Below are positions 9,440 to 19,960 of a stretch of 64,000 nt of DNA, piece after piece. Source of the stretch: Palaemon carinicauda (taxonomy: Eukaryota > Arthropoda > Malacostraca > Decapoda > Palaemonidae); NCBI RefSeq assembly GCF_036898095.1, contig NC_090739.1:62217642-62281641 (forward strand), given 5' to 3'. Position 1 is the first letter of the stretch; each line of letters begins with the position of its first letter. The notes beneath the pieces are model-generated. The model made no database searches, had not been told where the DNA came from, and saw only the letters and a program-made list of their open reading frames with translations. Both the position numbers and the translations under genes were made by a program.

Positions 9440-9666
9440 GGAGCCCAGCGATCCTCTTAGGATGCTGACAGACTCCCAGGAGCTGAAGTATCAAGGGCTG
9501 CAACCCATACAACAGGACCTCATCAAACCCCTAATCTGGGCGCTCTCAAAAAATGACTTTGACCACCCGCCAAATCAACCAGGATGCGAAAGGCTTCTTA
9601 GCCTTCCGGACAACCCATAAAAACAACATTAAAACATTTCAAGAGACAGATTAAAAGGATATGGAA

Positions 9667-12315
9667 TTAGGGAATTGTAGTGGTTGAGGCCTCACCCACT
9701 ACTGCACTCGCTGCTACGAATGGTCCCAGTGTGTAGCAGTTCTCGTAAAGAGTCTGGACATCTTTCAAGTAAAATGACGCGAACACTGACTTGCTTCTCC
9801 AATAGGTTGCGTCCATTATACTTTGCAGAGATCTATTTTGCTTAAAGGCCACGGAAGTTGCTACAGCTCTAACCTCGTGCGTCTTAACCTTAAGCAAAGA
9901 TCGGTCTTCCTCACTCAAGTGTGAATGAGCTTCTCGTATTAACAATCTGATAAAATATGACAAAGCATTCTTTGACATAGGCAAGGATGGTTTCTTAACC
10001 GAACACCATAACGCTTCAGATTGGCCTCGTAAAGGTTTAGTACGAGTTAAGTAGAACTTAAGAGCTCTAACAGGGCATAATACTCTTTCTAGTTCATTGC
10101 CTACGATCTCCGATAAGCTAGGAATATCGAAAGATTTAGGCCAAGGACGAGAAGGTAGCTCATTTTTGGCTAGGAAACCAAGCTGCAGAGAACAAGTAGC
10201 TTTTTCTGACGAAAACCCGATGTTCTTGCTAAAGGCATGAAGCTCACTGACTCTTTTAGCCGAGGCTAAGCATACCAGGAAAAGAGTCTTAAGAGTGAGA
10301 TCTTTCAGGGAGGCTGAATGTAAAGGCTCAAACCTGTCTGACATGAGGAATCTTAGGACCACGTCTAAATTCCACCCAGGTGTAGCCAAACAACGTTCCT
10401 TAGAGGTCTCAAACGACTTAAGGAGGTCTTGCAGATCTTTATTGTTGGAAAGATCTAAGCCTCTATGCCGGAAGACCGAGGCCAACATGCTTCTGTAGCC
10501 CTTGATAGTAGGAGCTGAAAGGGATCGTACTTTTCTCAGGTATAAGAGAAAATCAGCTATTTGGGCTACAGAGGTACTGGTCGAGGATACGGAAACTGAC
10601 TTGCACCAGTCTCGGAAGACTTCCCACTTCGATTGGTAGACTCTAATGGTAGACGCTCTCCTTGCTCTGGCAATCGCACTGGCTGCCTCCTTCGAAAAGC
10701 CTCTAGCTCTAGAGAGTCTTTCGATAGTCTGAAGGCAGTCAGACGAAGAGCGTGGAGGCTTTGGTGTACCTTCTTTACGTGTGGCTGACGTAGAAGGTCT
10801 ACTCTTAGAGGAAGACTTCTGGGAACGTCTACTAGCCATCGAAGTACCTCGGTGAACCATTCTCTCGCGGGCCAGAGGGGAGCAACTAACGTCAACCTTG
10901 TCCCTTCGTGAGAGGCGAATTTCTGCAGTACCTTGTTGACAATCTTGAATGGTGGGAATGCGTAAAGATCTAGATGTGACCAATCTAGGAGGAAGGCATC
11001 TATATGTATTGCTGCTGGGTCTGGGACTGGAGAGCAATAGATTGGAAGCCTCTTGGTCAGCGAGGTTGCAAAGAGATCTATGGTGGGTTGACCCCAAGTC
11101 GCCCAAAGTCTCTTGCACACATCCTTGTGAAGGGTCCATTCGGTTGGAATTACCTGACCTTTCCGACTGAGACAGTCTGCTAGGACGTTCAAGTCGCCCT
11201 GGATGAACCTCGTTACTAGGGAGATGCCTCGATCTTTTGACCAGATGAGCAGGTCCCTTGCGATCTCGTACAGAGTCAGTGAGTGGGTACCTCCCTGTTT
11301 GGAAATGTACGCCAAGGCCGTGGTATTGTCCGAGTTGACCTCCACCACCTTGCCTCGAAGGAGATTCTCGAAGCTTATCAAGGCCAGATGAACCCCCAAA
11401 AGCTCCTTGCTGTTGATATGCATGCTCCTCTGACTCGAGTTCCACAGACCTGAGCATTCCCGACCGTCCAGCGTCGCGCCCCAGTCCAAATCCGATGCGT
11501 CCGAGAAGAGAACGTGGTTGGGTTTCTGAACTGCCAGGGGAAGACCCTCTCGTAGGCTGATATTGTCCTTCCACCAAGTCAGACAAGACTTGATCTTTTC
11601 GGAAATCGGGATCGAGACCGCCTCTAGCGTCTTGTCCTTTTTCCAGTGAAAAGCCAGGTGGAATTGAAGAGGTCGGAGGTGTAGCCTTCCTAGCGAGACA
11701 AATTGCTCCAGGGATGACAGCGTTCCTACCAGACTCATCCACAGCCTGACTGAGCAGCGTTCTTTCTTCAGCATCTTCTGGATGGAGAGCAGGGCTTGAT
11801 CTATTCTGGGGGCCGACGGAAAAGCCCGAAAAACTTGACTGTGAATCTCCATCCCTAAATACAGAATAGTTTGGGATGGGACCTGCTGTGACTTTTCCAA
11901 GTTGACTAGGAGTCCCAATTCCTTGGTCAGATCTAGAGTCCAATTGAGATCCTTCAGACAGCGATGACTGGAAGAGGCTCTGAGAAGCCAGTCGTCCAAA
12001 TAAAGGGAGGCTCGGATGTCCGATAAATGGAGGAATTTTGCCACATTCCTCATAAGCCTCGTAAACACGAGAGGAGCTGTGCTTAGGCCAAAGCACAGGG
12101 CCCGAAACTGGTACACCACATCGTCGAAGACGAATCTCAGAAAAGGTTGGGAGTCTGAGTGAATGGGGATGTGGAAGTAGGCGTCCCTTAGGTCTAGAGA
12201 GACCATCCAGTCTTCCTTTCTGACCGCTGCTAGGACTGACTTTGTGGTCTCCATGGTAAACTTCGTCTTTGTGACAAAGACATTCAGAGCACTGACGTCT
12301 AGCACCGGTCTCCAA
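9667..12315 (-). CDS. Tyrosine recombinase (DIRS YR), intact
   Basis: The ORF is 882 codons. The recombinase domain takes about the last 400 residues: an N-terminal core-binding part (SAIARARRASTIRVYQSKW), first catalytic Arg near 688 (SAKRVSEL), the HxxR box near 813-816 (KTHEVRAVATS) and Tyr near 849 (FASFYLKD). The first half is the alternate frame of the RT gene and opens with METGARRQCSE, a start also present in A, D and E. That half may not be a real protein; an internal start near the YR domain is equally possible. YR is predicted to integrate the circular DNA copy. Confidence 0.88.
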   Translation of the reverse strand: METGARRQCSECLCHKDEVYHGDHKVSPSSGQKGRLDGLSRPKGRLLPHPHSLRLPTFSEIRLRRCGVPVSGPVLWPKHSSSRVYEAYEECGKIPPFIGHPSLPLFGRLASQSLFQSSLSEGSQLDSRSDQGIGTPSQLGKVTAGPIPNYSVFRDGDSQSSFSGFSVGPQNRSSPALHPEDAEERTLLSQAVDESGRNAVIPGAICLARKATPPTSSIPPGFSLEKGQDARGGLDPDFRKDQVLSDLVEGQYQPTRGSSPGSSETQPRSLLGRIGFGLGRDAGRSGMLRSVELESEEHAYQQQGAFGGSSGLDKLRESPSRQGGGGQLGQYHGLGVHFQTGRYPLTDSVRDRKGPAHLVKRSRHLPSNEVHPGRLERPSRLSQSERSGNSNRMDPSQGCVQETLGDLGSTHHRSLCNLADQEASNLLLSSPRPSSNTYRCLPPRLVTSRSLRIPTIQDCQQGTAEIRLSRRDKVDVSCSPLARERMVHRGTSMASRRSQKSSSKSRPSTSATRKEGTPKPPRSSSDCLQTIERLSRARGFSKEAASAIARARRASTIRVYQSKWEVFRDWCKSVSVSSTSTSVAQIADFLLYLRKVRSLSAPTIKGYRSMLASVFRHRGLDLSNNKDLQDLLKSFETSKERCLATPGWNLDVVLRFLMSDRFEPLHSASLKDLTLKTLFLVCLASAKRVSELHAFSKNIGFSSEKATCSLQLGFLAKNELPSRPWPKSFDIPSLSEIVGNELERVLCPVRALKFYLTRTKPLRGQSEALWCSVKKPSLPMSKNALSYFIRLLIREAHSHLSEEDRSLLKVKTHEVRAVATSVAFKQNRSLQSIMDATYWRSKSVFASFYLKDVQTLYENCYTLGPFVAASAVVGEASTTTIP

Positions 12316-12713
12316 CCTCCTGTCTTCTTTGATACTAGGAAGAGACGGTTGTAAAACCCCGGTGATTGAAGGTCCGAGACTTTGACCACCGCTCCCTTCT
12401 CTAGCAAAAGAGACACTTCCAGTTTCAGGGCTTGTCTCTTTTCTTCCTCTCGGTACCTGGGAGAGAGATCGATGGGGGACGTCGCTAGAGGAGGTCTGCG
12501 TACAAAAGGGATTTTGTACCCCTCTCTGAGCAACCTCACAGATTGTTGATCTGCGCCTCTCTTCTCCCAGGCTTGCCAGAAGTTCTTGAGTCTGGCACCT
12601 ACTGCTGTCTGAAGTTGCGGGCAGTCAGACTCTGCCCTTAGAGGACTTGGATCCTTTCCTCTTCCCTCTCTTCCCTTCGGCACGAGCACCTCCCCTGCTG
12701 GAGGCTCTGCCAC
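10566..12713 (-). CDS. DIRS RT / RNase H / methyltransferase-like polyprotein, intact
   Basis: The ORF is 715 residues. RT spans about 65-300 with motif A SLDLRDAYFHIPI (catalytic Asp near 174) and YLDD at 238-241. RNase H has Asp 405 (FSDAS), Glu 437 (KELL), Asp 462 (NSDN) and Asp 513 (LADCLS). A methyltransferase-like region follows with DLFAT (546-550) and FPPF (586-589), comparable to the DAM-like domain described in DIRS elements. The product would make cDNA from the element RNA. It lies in +1 frame to gag with an 89-nt overlap, and its 3' part overlaps YR. Confidence 0.93.
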   Translation of the reverse strand: MAEPPAGEVLVPKGREGRGKDPSPLRAESDCPQLQTAVGARLKNFWQAWEKRGADQQSVRLLREGYKIPFVRRPPLATSPIDLSPRYREEEKRQALKLEVSLLLEKGAVVKVSDLQSPGFYNRLFLVSKKTGGWRPVLDVSALNVFVTKTKFTMETTKSVLAAVRKEDWMVSLDLRDAYFHIPIHSDSQPFLRFVFDDVVYQFRALCFGLSTAPLVFTRLMRNVAKFLHLSDIRASLYLDDWLLRASSSHRCLKDLNWTLDLTKELGLLVNLEKSQQVPSQTILYLGMEIHSQVFRAFPSAPRIDQALLSIQKMLKKERCSVRLWMSLVGTLSSLEQFVSLGRLHLRPLQFHLAFHWKKDKTLEAVSIPISEKIKSCLTWWKDNISLREGLPLAVQKPNHVLFSDASDLDWGATLDGRECSGLWNSSQRSMHINSKELLGVHLALISFENLLRGKVVEVNSDNTTALAYISKQGGTHSLTLYEIARDLLIWSKDRGISLVTRFIQGDLNVLADCLSRKGQVIPTEWTLHKDVCKRLWATWGQPTIDLFATSLTKRLPIYCSPVPDPAAIHIDAFLLDWSHLDLYAFPPFKIVNKVLQKFASHEGTRLTLVAPLWPAREWFTEVLRWLVDVPRSLPLRVDLLRQPHVKKVHQSLHALRLTAFRLSKDSLELEAFRRRQPVRLPEQGERLPLESTNRSGKSSETGASQFPYPRPVPL

Positions 12714-15068
12714 GAAAGGGCGGGATAAACCTGGACGCAGGAGTGTCTATCCTAGGTCTGGCAGACAAGGCAGGCAAAGGGGGAGCTTTGCGAGCCGAGG
12801 ACGCAACTAGATCGTGGGTGTCCTTCTGCACTAAAGACAAGGCAATTTCCTTAACCAAGACTTCAGGAAACAAGCACTTAGACAAGGGCGCAAAGAGTAG
12901 CTCGGATCTTTGGCATGGCGTCACTCCTGCTGACAGAAAAGAGCACAGAGACTCTCGTTTCTTAAGGACTCCGGACGTGAATGAAGCGGCAAGCTCGTTG
13001 GACCCATCACGGACGGCCTTGTCCATGCAAGACATAATGAGTAAGGAAACATCCCTATCGGCAGAAGAGATTTTCCTACTCAGGGCTCCTAAACACCAGT
13101 CCAGGAAGTTAAAGACTTTAAACGCCCTAAATATGCCTTTAAGAAGGTGGTCCAGGTCCGAGGGTGACCAACAAATCTTCGAGCGTCTCATGGCAAGGCG
13201 GCGGGGAGAGTCTACAAGACTTGAGAAGTCGCCCTGGGCAGAGGCAGGAACTCCCAAGCCGAGAACTTCTCCTGTGGCATACCAGACGCTCGATCTAGAC
13301 GAGAGTTTAGATGGGGGGAAGGCAAATGCTGTCTTCCCTAAACTCCTCTTGGTCTCTAACCAATCGCCTAACAGCCGTAAAGCTCTCTTGGATGAGCGAG
13401 AGAGAACGAGTTTAGTAAAGGCAGGCATGGTAGCAGGAACGCCTAAGACAAACTCTGACGGCGGCGAACGAGGAGCCACAGAAATAAAGTGGTCAGGGAA
13501 CAACTCTTTAAAAACCGCCATGACTTTTCTAAAGTCCAAGGATGGTTGAACTGCTTTAGGCTCATCTAGTTCTGAAGGCTGATCCTCAGGTTGTGGTTCA
13601 GCAACGTCCTCATCTGACAGTTCCTCATCCGATAACTGATGAGAAAACGGCAAAGGTGTAGGCAACGTTTGACTCGCAGAGTCCGGTCGCACAGGTGCAT
13701 ACGTGACGGAGCCGGACGCAGCGTCCTGGAACTGCTGAACAGTCTGGGAACTGTCAACAACAACAGGTGCGCGAGGACGCACAGCGTCCACCCGAGACTG
13801 TTTAGACCGTCTGGGTTGTGCAGTCAACACCATACCGGGTTGCGGAGGTTGACGCACCGCGTCAAAACAAGTCAACTCTGATGGTTGATGAACGTCCTGA
13901 ACGTCACCAATCGCATCAGTGCGTTGCCTAACGTCAACGTGAGGCTGGAAATCCACACTGGGTCGCATCGGTGGAGGTACCACCCCAACTGGTTGACGCG
14001 AGAAAGCTACATCCACGTCAACAGGACACACAACAGAACGCTTGGAAGGCTGATGGCTAGTAGGTTCAACGGTAACCTTCTCAGCGTTGTAGTCCTCCAT
14101 CAAGGACGCAAGCTTGGACTGCATGTCTTGCAGTAACACCCATTTAGGGTCTACGGAAGCAGGTGCGGTAACAGACGGGGTTAGCGAATGAGACAGCACA
14201 ACTTTGCCTCTCTTAGGCGGCGAGCAGTCATCAGATGACGGCAACGGGTCCGAACTGTCCCAGTGGCTACATCCGGGACGTTGGACTTGTCCTGAATGGA
14301 CCGACTTACGCTTTAAAGGTCTGGAGACCTTGGTCCAAGGTTTCTTACGAGAAACACCTTCGGACGACGAGGTAAAAATGGGCTCTCTCGTCTTACTTAG
14401 GTAGGGGCGATCTTGGAGAGATACGCCTGATACCTTAGAGGGAACGTCTGTTCGCTGATCAAGGCCTCTCGAACCCATGAGTCGTACGACATTGCTTCTC
14501 CCCTGGGCTTGGGAGCTTGCAAGAGGTCCCGGACTAGGAGGACGACAGGCACGAACAGACGAACCCTCGAGCGCAACACTGTTCACAACACTTTGCGTAC
14601 ACTAGGCACTTTGACACTATCCTTCGTGGCACTTTGGCACTTGAGTTCCTTTACGTCCGCCATGAGTTGATTTCGGTCACTTGCTAAAGACTCAACTCTC
14701 TCCCCCAAGGCATGAATAGCACGCATCATGTCTGCCATCGACGGTTCCTGAGTGCTAGGAGGGGGGTTAGGAACAACCACTACAGGGGAAGGAATAGGTT
14801 CAGGGGCATGTGGAGAGGAAAAATCTACCGACCTAGAAGAACTTCTCCTTACCCTATCTCTCTCTAGTCTGCGTGTATATTTATCAAATTCGATAAAATC
14901 GAATTCCGAAAGGCCCACGCATTCCTCACACCGATCTTCCAATTGACAGGTTTTACCCCGACAATTGGAACAAACAGTGTGAGGGTCGAGAGAAGCCTTT
15001 GGAAGACGCCTATGACAGTCCCTAGCATTGCACTTTCGAAACTTGGGAACTTGAGAAGGGTCAGCCAT
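12625..15068 (-). pseudogene. DIRS gag-like gene with a 2-nt insertion
   Basis: The N-terminal 160 codons (14583-15068) start MADPSQVPKFRK and hold the Cys/His cluster. The remainder (12625 to about 14586) continues in another frame. Compared with copy A, two extra bases near 14598-14599 shift the frame. The rest matches A: Ser-rich middle, helical domain with LLGDWLETKRSLGKTAF, and basic tail. No other damage was noticed. Confidence 0.85.
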
Positions 15069-15270
15069 TTTGAATTAGTCAAGGGAAAATTCCAAAAACG
15101 ATCTAAGTCATCAACAATTAATCCGATTCAAAAAAGAGTTCAAGGATTTATTTGAAGAAAAACACCTGTACTGCGAAAGCTCAAACCAAATTAAAGTACT
15201 TCACCAAATATGATGGGAAAAACTCCAGGTTCAACAGCGAGTAAAGTACGTCTTGTCGACACGTCGACAG

Positions 15271-15436
15271 AGAAGAAATTGAAGGTTTTGTTTACATCGA
15301 GAGTGGTATCTGGCCGACAGTTGGCGCTGGTGGGCACACCCGCAACCTGCATAGCGATCGCTGGCGAGTTTTTTATGTATGTGTCTGTCGAGCAACAGAG
15401 TTGCAGCTATTAGCTATTATATATTCACCGGCTAAG
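15271..15436. repeat. 5' inverted terminal repeat of copy B
   Basis: It is the inverted partner of 8962-9127. The element's transcription is expected to start in or near this ITR on the minus strand, by analogy with other DIRS elements. The outer end is near 15452. Confidence 0.92.
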
Positions 15437-15452
15437 TTAAATATTTAAAAAT

Positions 15453-15689
15453 ATTTTACTTTTATTTAGATGCAAACATGTCTTTGGTGATCCCATCAAT
15501 CCCAAATCTGTAGTCACCCTGATAGATGTAGAGACCATTCATTTAGAAGAATTGCTTAACTAATCTGCTATATTCAGTTTTCCTGGGATAATGCAAAGAA
15601 AAAGGGACTATTACTCAACCTTGTTCAAGTTAAAAGCTATTCCACTATCTGATTTTCCCCATTTCCCTACAGAGTTAATGGTGCTGAAT
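15453..15689. other. Unassigned sequence right of DIRS copy B
   Basis: AT-rich, with no recognised feature. Confidence 0.4.
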
Positions 15690-15860
15690 CAATTGAATAC
15701 ACCACCTTGCATTTCCCTTATACCAGCAGCTTCTAAGATGCATGTGTGAACAGAGAGAGGTGTGGAATCCTCAGTCATTAAGAAATTCCATGGGATAACC
15801 GACTAGAATTGTCTCATCAGCTCAATATTTAAAGTTGGTTCTTCATCACTGTTTTTTTTT
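15690..15860 (-). pseudogene. Second coding relic homologous to 8341-8600
   Basis: The minus-strand reading contains EEPTLNIELMRQF, a stop, then SVIPWNFLMTEDSTPLSV and ILEAAGIRE. It aligns residue by residue with the relic at 8341-8600 (EEPT, EL.R, S.VI, FL, EDS.P.SV). The AGI after the Pro block fits the (V/A)GGI of UDP-glycosyltransferases, which is why that family is suggested, weakly. An in-frame stop indicates decay. Confidence 0.35.
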
Positions 15861-16879
15861 TTTTTAATTCCTGAAGGGAGAATCTCCAGATAGACTTGTA
15901 GAAGCTTTTCCATGTGATCAGGACTCTCATCTACATAACTATATCAGTTTACCAGAATTACTTTGTAAAATGTGTTTAACAAACAACGTTTCCAAAAACA
16001 ATAATATCCTGATCCAGTCATCCAAAACAATATGAAACCGATCAGTTTTTATCGAAACTAAAAATATTCATCTTTTTATCACTGTAGCTAATATTGAACT
16101 GACTCTGACTATAAAAATAAGGAAAATATGGTGAGCAAGGCATCTTCAAAGATTAAAAAAATAAGATGCGACACAGACTAAAAGGAGGTAACCCTATTTG
16201 AATGCCTTTTAGAAATCAGTTTCCTAAATAATTAGATATTCCACCAGAGTCATTGTCTTTTTGCATATTCTGCCTAAAGATCTAGTGGACTAGTTTTCAG
16301 AAATACGAGGGTTTACGCATGAGGATCTGAAGTAAATATAGAATTTGAAGCTGTGAGAGAGGATCTCAACTCTGTTATGGTGTGTGCACCATCAGAGCCC
16401 TTACCGAGTTGTGCACTAGAACCACAAGGCAAAACTTTAGGAGTAAGGCTAGGGTTCAAAACTGGGCAAGTTAGGTTATACTTCTTCCTAACTCCAAAGA
16501 AACACAGACCTTCTGAGATAGCAAAAAAAGAGCTAAATATAACAAGAACTTTTGAAGATCATCAATATCAAAACTAGACACATTAATGTATAGAGTGATA
16601 CTATTGTCATCATCCCAACAATAAGCAATTGACTTTGTCTTCTACAGATTTACCTCTAAACTAAAAGTTAGTTTTCTTTTATATTTGGAGCTTTAAATCT
16701 GGTCAGCAACAATATGAATGTATTCTCCCATAAGATGAACAGTAAGGCCTTCACATTCTGCACAAAGATTATCTAACTATCAAGATTGCCTTCAACACAA
16801 GATGCAAAGAGAATGGGAATCATGAAATCGCAGAAAAAAATTCCCTTAAACAATCTTCACAATTGGAAACGTCCCAGCG
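15861..16879. other. Unassigned AT-rich stretch
   Basis: No convincing exon, RNA or element was seen. A 74-codon plus-strand open frame at 16353-16577 has no recognised similarity and no splice support. Confidence 0.4.
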
Positions 16880-17168
16880 TAGCAATCTGCTGGACTGGGG
16901 ATTGAGACCTGCTCAAGCTCGATAGCTTCTTGTAGTGTCTGCAACCACATCATTGTGAGCTAAGGATGGGGGTTTGGGAGAACCTAAAGTCTACCTGCTG
17001 AGTCATCAGCAGCTATTGCCTGTCCCTTCCTGGTCCTAGTTTGGGTAGAGAGGGGCTTAAGCGCTGATCATATGTACAGTATATATGGTCAGTATCTAAG
17101 GCATTGCCCTACTAGGGCATTGTCACTGTCTGTTGCCTTTGCCATTCATGAGCAACCTTTAAAACCAA
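16880..17168 (+). repeat. Dispersed repeat, copy 1
   Basis: It shares extended similarity with 51500-51790 in the same orientation, for example ctgctgagtcatcagcagc, gctgatcatat, gggcattg and gccattcatgag. It resembles a repeat common in shrimp transcripts as recalled from memory. No coding capacity is seen. Confidence 0.7.
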
Positions 17169-18909
17169 GATGATATCCTTTATCTAGGAACCAAAATACA
17201 GTAACACTTACATCTAGAGAATACAGTAGAGCAAACTCGACTTACTAAAGCAAGATCAACGCTAGAGACTGTTCTACGGGAAAAAACCATGCGCCCTACC
17301 CACGCCGTGGTTATTACCATCAGCTGCTAGAGTGTCTCAATACTATAGTAGAGGCCTAACCTACTAAATGAAAAAAAAACAGGAATTTCTTTAGTTTTTG
17401 TGGTAAACGTTGATATAAGCAAGCTTCAAAAGAGGAGCAATATGAACATGAGGAGGGTTCACAGAAATACTTAGCTGAAAGGGAGGATCTGACTGGCAAG
17501 TCAAAAGGTCTGAAAATACACATTTCAATTCAATGTGAAAAGTCCAACACACAATCAACCACTGCACAAATCTTCCCTATTATCTGGGCAAAATGGAATA
17601 ATCCTTCTTTCATTCTACATAAAATATCTAACAATTTCTTAATAATATTACTAAATAATGATACATCCCAACTAACCATGTGCAGATGTCAAAAGGCTTG
17701 AGCAATTCATTTTTAATAAAAAAAAAAAATTTTTGCTATATTTGCTCTTATTCAATTGAACCCTCAAAACTATGGTGGAGTATATTTTTCTCCTACTAAA
17801 GGCTAGACTCCAAGTAGCTTTATTTTTAACACTTTAACACTTTCATGGTTTGAGAGTCACACTATTAGCATCATGGGGTAATTACAACCCCACTTTGTAA
17901 ATAAAACAAAATTTCAGCAAAGATGCATACTTTCTGGGTGTTGGTGCACCTAAGTTCAAATCTTCATCATCAATAATCTTATTTTAGTTAATTTTTTGTA
18001 GGATTCAACACATTTCTGTTATTCAGTTTTATTAATCCCAAAAACTTGTTGTAATCTAAGTTTTCAAAACCGGTTACACACCAATGAAAGAAGAAAGGTT
18101 GAAGTTTCTTTGTATTTTTTCAGAAATAGAATATCTTAATTACATTTCGTCTTATATATTCCAAATTGGGGTACTAATTACTCCACAACAGTGATAGTAT
18201 GACTCGCAAACCACAAAAGTGTTCAAGAGGTAAGCCCGAAGGATTTGTTCTTAAGAATACAAAATAAAGGAAAATGGATCTTTTAATGAAATTGAACTAA
18301 TGCCAAATGGAATACAGTAGATGAAAAGTTAAAAGGCAGAAAGTATGGTAACTGTAGCTAATGGGCTTCTGCAAAGAAACACTGCAATTCAGTGATTTTC
18401 ACTCAAAGAAAACAACACCCATTTTCTTCTAACTCAATTTACTCTTAGTCACACTGCCATTTCTCTCTTCATTTTCTATGCTTAGTACTGTACTATATTG
18501 AACCCTTCATAGAAGTTCAAGTGCATAGCATATATTACATTTGGAGAAGCATATTTTACCAAAAAGAAAATGTGGACTGGAAAGTCGACCAATTTGACCA
18601 ACTCATCATCCACATACCTCTCCTACATGTACCTCTGAGCTTCATTTTATTTCTACATTCATATGTCAGTAAAAAGATAGGTTTGTCATCTCATAACTAG
18701 TTAGGCAAATCTACATAGCTAGTCTCATCTTTCCTTGCATATATTTGTCACCTTGGAATAAAAATCACTTACTGGACAACCAGTTCAACCTAATATCCTC
18801 TCATTAACAAACATAATGCTCCTAACACCTAAAGCATACGTTCTTTTACAATACTCAAACACAGTAAACTACATACATGCATATAAAATAGCATTTAATC
18901 AAGCCTTAC
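17169..18909. other. Unassigned stretch downstream of the last recognised host exon
   Basis: It is AT-rich, with only short open frames. A continuation of the minus-strand host gene would be expected to the left of 18910, but no exon with good splice sites was recognised. It may be intron. Confidence 0.4.
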
Positions 18910-19113
18910 CTTTGAATAAAATTGAGGGAATTCAGAAAATTTCCTGAGCAGCAAAGACAACTTATCTCGGCAATGCAACAACCAAAGATGGTATAATAAT
19001 TCTTGCCATAACTGGAATATACGAGCCCACTCGGGTCCTTGTGGAACTGACCCCTTCCTCACCTTAAGTGTGTCAGATAATTTGATTATCTCTTGAAAGT
19101 AAATATCTGAACC
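18910..19113 (-). CDS. Host gene exon 7 (last recognised)
   Basis: This is a 204-bp, phase 0-0 exon of 68 codons. The acceptor is a pyrimidine run ending in cag before 19113; the donor is aaag|gtaagg after 18910. It encodes GSDIYFQEIIKLSDTLKV, then a stretch rich in Leu and Trp (LWQELLYHLWLLHC) ending FPQFYSK, typical of alpha-helical repeats. Exon 6 ends in phase 0, so the two join in frame. The 5' end of DIRS copy F lies only 63 bp upstream of the acceptor. Confidence 0.75.
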
Positions 19114-19176
19114 CTGGAAAATACAAAGGGGAAGGTTTCTTGAAGCAATTAATCCTAAAATTGTATTTCTGTTCTT

Positions 19177-19462
19177 GACCTGTGTCGCTCCATGAAATGC
19201 TCCTCTAGCACCATTTCTAAGGCATAGTTATTGCTGAATATACCAGAGAAAAAAGGATGCATGGAATGACAGGAATAAACCTAGCTCGCTCACTCTTTGA
19301 GTGACGGTATAGAAAACTGGGGAGTGATTGAACCACGACCATAGGTCCCTCACCAATTAGACCTCTCCCTCATCAACATCCCCCGGAACAACGAGGTGCC
19401 GTCCTACACCTGTCTGCTGCCTCCTACTACAACTATCCCTCCCCACCCCCTTACTTCACTCC
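19177..19462. repeat. 5' inverted terminal repeat of copy F
   Basis: It is inverted relative to 22250-22548 over about 290 bp with scattered mismatches, including the shared stretch cctagctcgctcactctttg. It begins with gacctgtgtcgctccatg. Confidence 0.9.
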
Positions 19463-19526
19463 TCCACAGCACCAGCGTTGGTCAGACGTGTTTTGCTTTG
19501 CTCTGTGTTGTTTTGTGTTTTTGAAG

Positions 19527-19595
19527 ATGTCCGACGTTTTAGAGATCCCTGCTCCCAAGTTTAGTATTATATTTGTCTGTTTTTGGGAGTTCTAG
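19527..19595 (+). pseudogene. Possible gag start relic of copy F
   Basis: A short frame, MSDVLEIPAPKF, follows the ITR and stops after 22 codons. The gag of copy C also begins MSD. The coding part that should follow is missing until RNase H at about 19960, so this may be what remains of gag after internal deletion. Support is weak. Confidence 0.3.
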
Positions 19596-19960
19596 GTAGC
19601 GACACTCATTTAATCTTTTACCGTGTTGGGTTTTTTTATTTTTTATCTTATCGCCACTTGTTCAGGTTCCCTTTCAGAGGTTCGCCCGCGGCCATTTTGG
19701 TGTCGCTTCCTCGTGATCTCTTTGTTTATCGGGCTTTCATTTAGTTCCTTATACAATTTGTAAGCCCTTGTTTATGTTATGGACATCTAATTTAATGTTT
19801 TGGCATGATTGTATTTTATTTTTATGTTGCGCTGTGCTTGTTAGCCTACTTGGCCGAACCGTAAGCGGTTTCGGTGGGTAGCCTTTCCTGCCAGCCTTTA
19901 TGTTTTTGAGTTCTTTTCGGGGAGACGAACACGTTCTCGTTTGGTTGTTCTGGATCGTTA

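Larger units (their letters stand above)
8927..15452 (-). mobile_element. DIRS1-like retrotransposon copy B, full length
   Basis: All DIRS landmarks are present: 3' ITR 8962-9127, G-rich motif 9141-9165, ICR 9174-9267, hairpin 9387-9439, YR, RT/RNase H/MT-like, gag and 5' ITR 15271-15436. The only inactivating change noticed is a 2-nt insertion in gag. RT and YR are open with all expected catalytic residues. It is the least damaged copy in the window. No target-site duplication was seen, as is usual for DIRS elements. Confidence 0.95.

Noticed and set aside
12647..13549. 300-codon plus-strand open frame opposite gag of copy B (also 3379-3963 in A and 56351-56881 in D)
   Set aside because: It is the antisense shadow of a conserved gag region; composition and position follow gag, and no start or domain is independent.
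1..15452. LTR retrotransposon or endogenous retrovirus
   Set aside because: There are no LTRs, protease or DDE integrase; ITRs, ICR and a tyrosine recombinase identify DIRS elements.
16353..16577. 74-codon plus-strand frame
   Set aside because: No similarity recognised, no splice support, length within chance.
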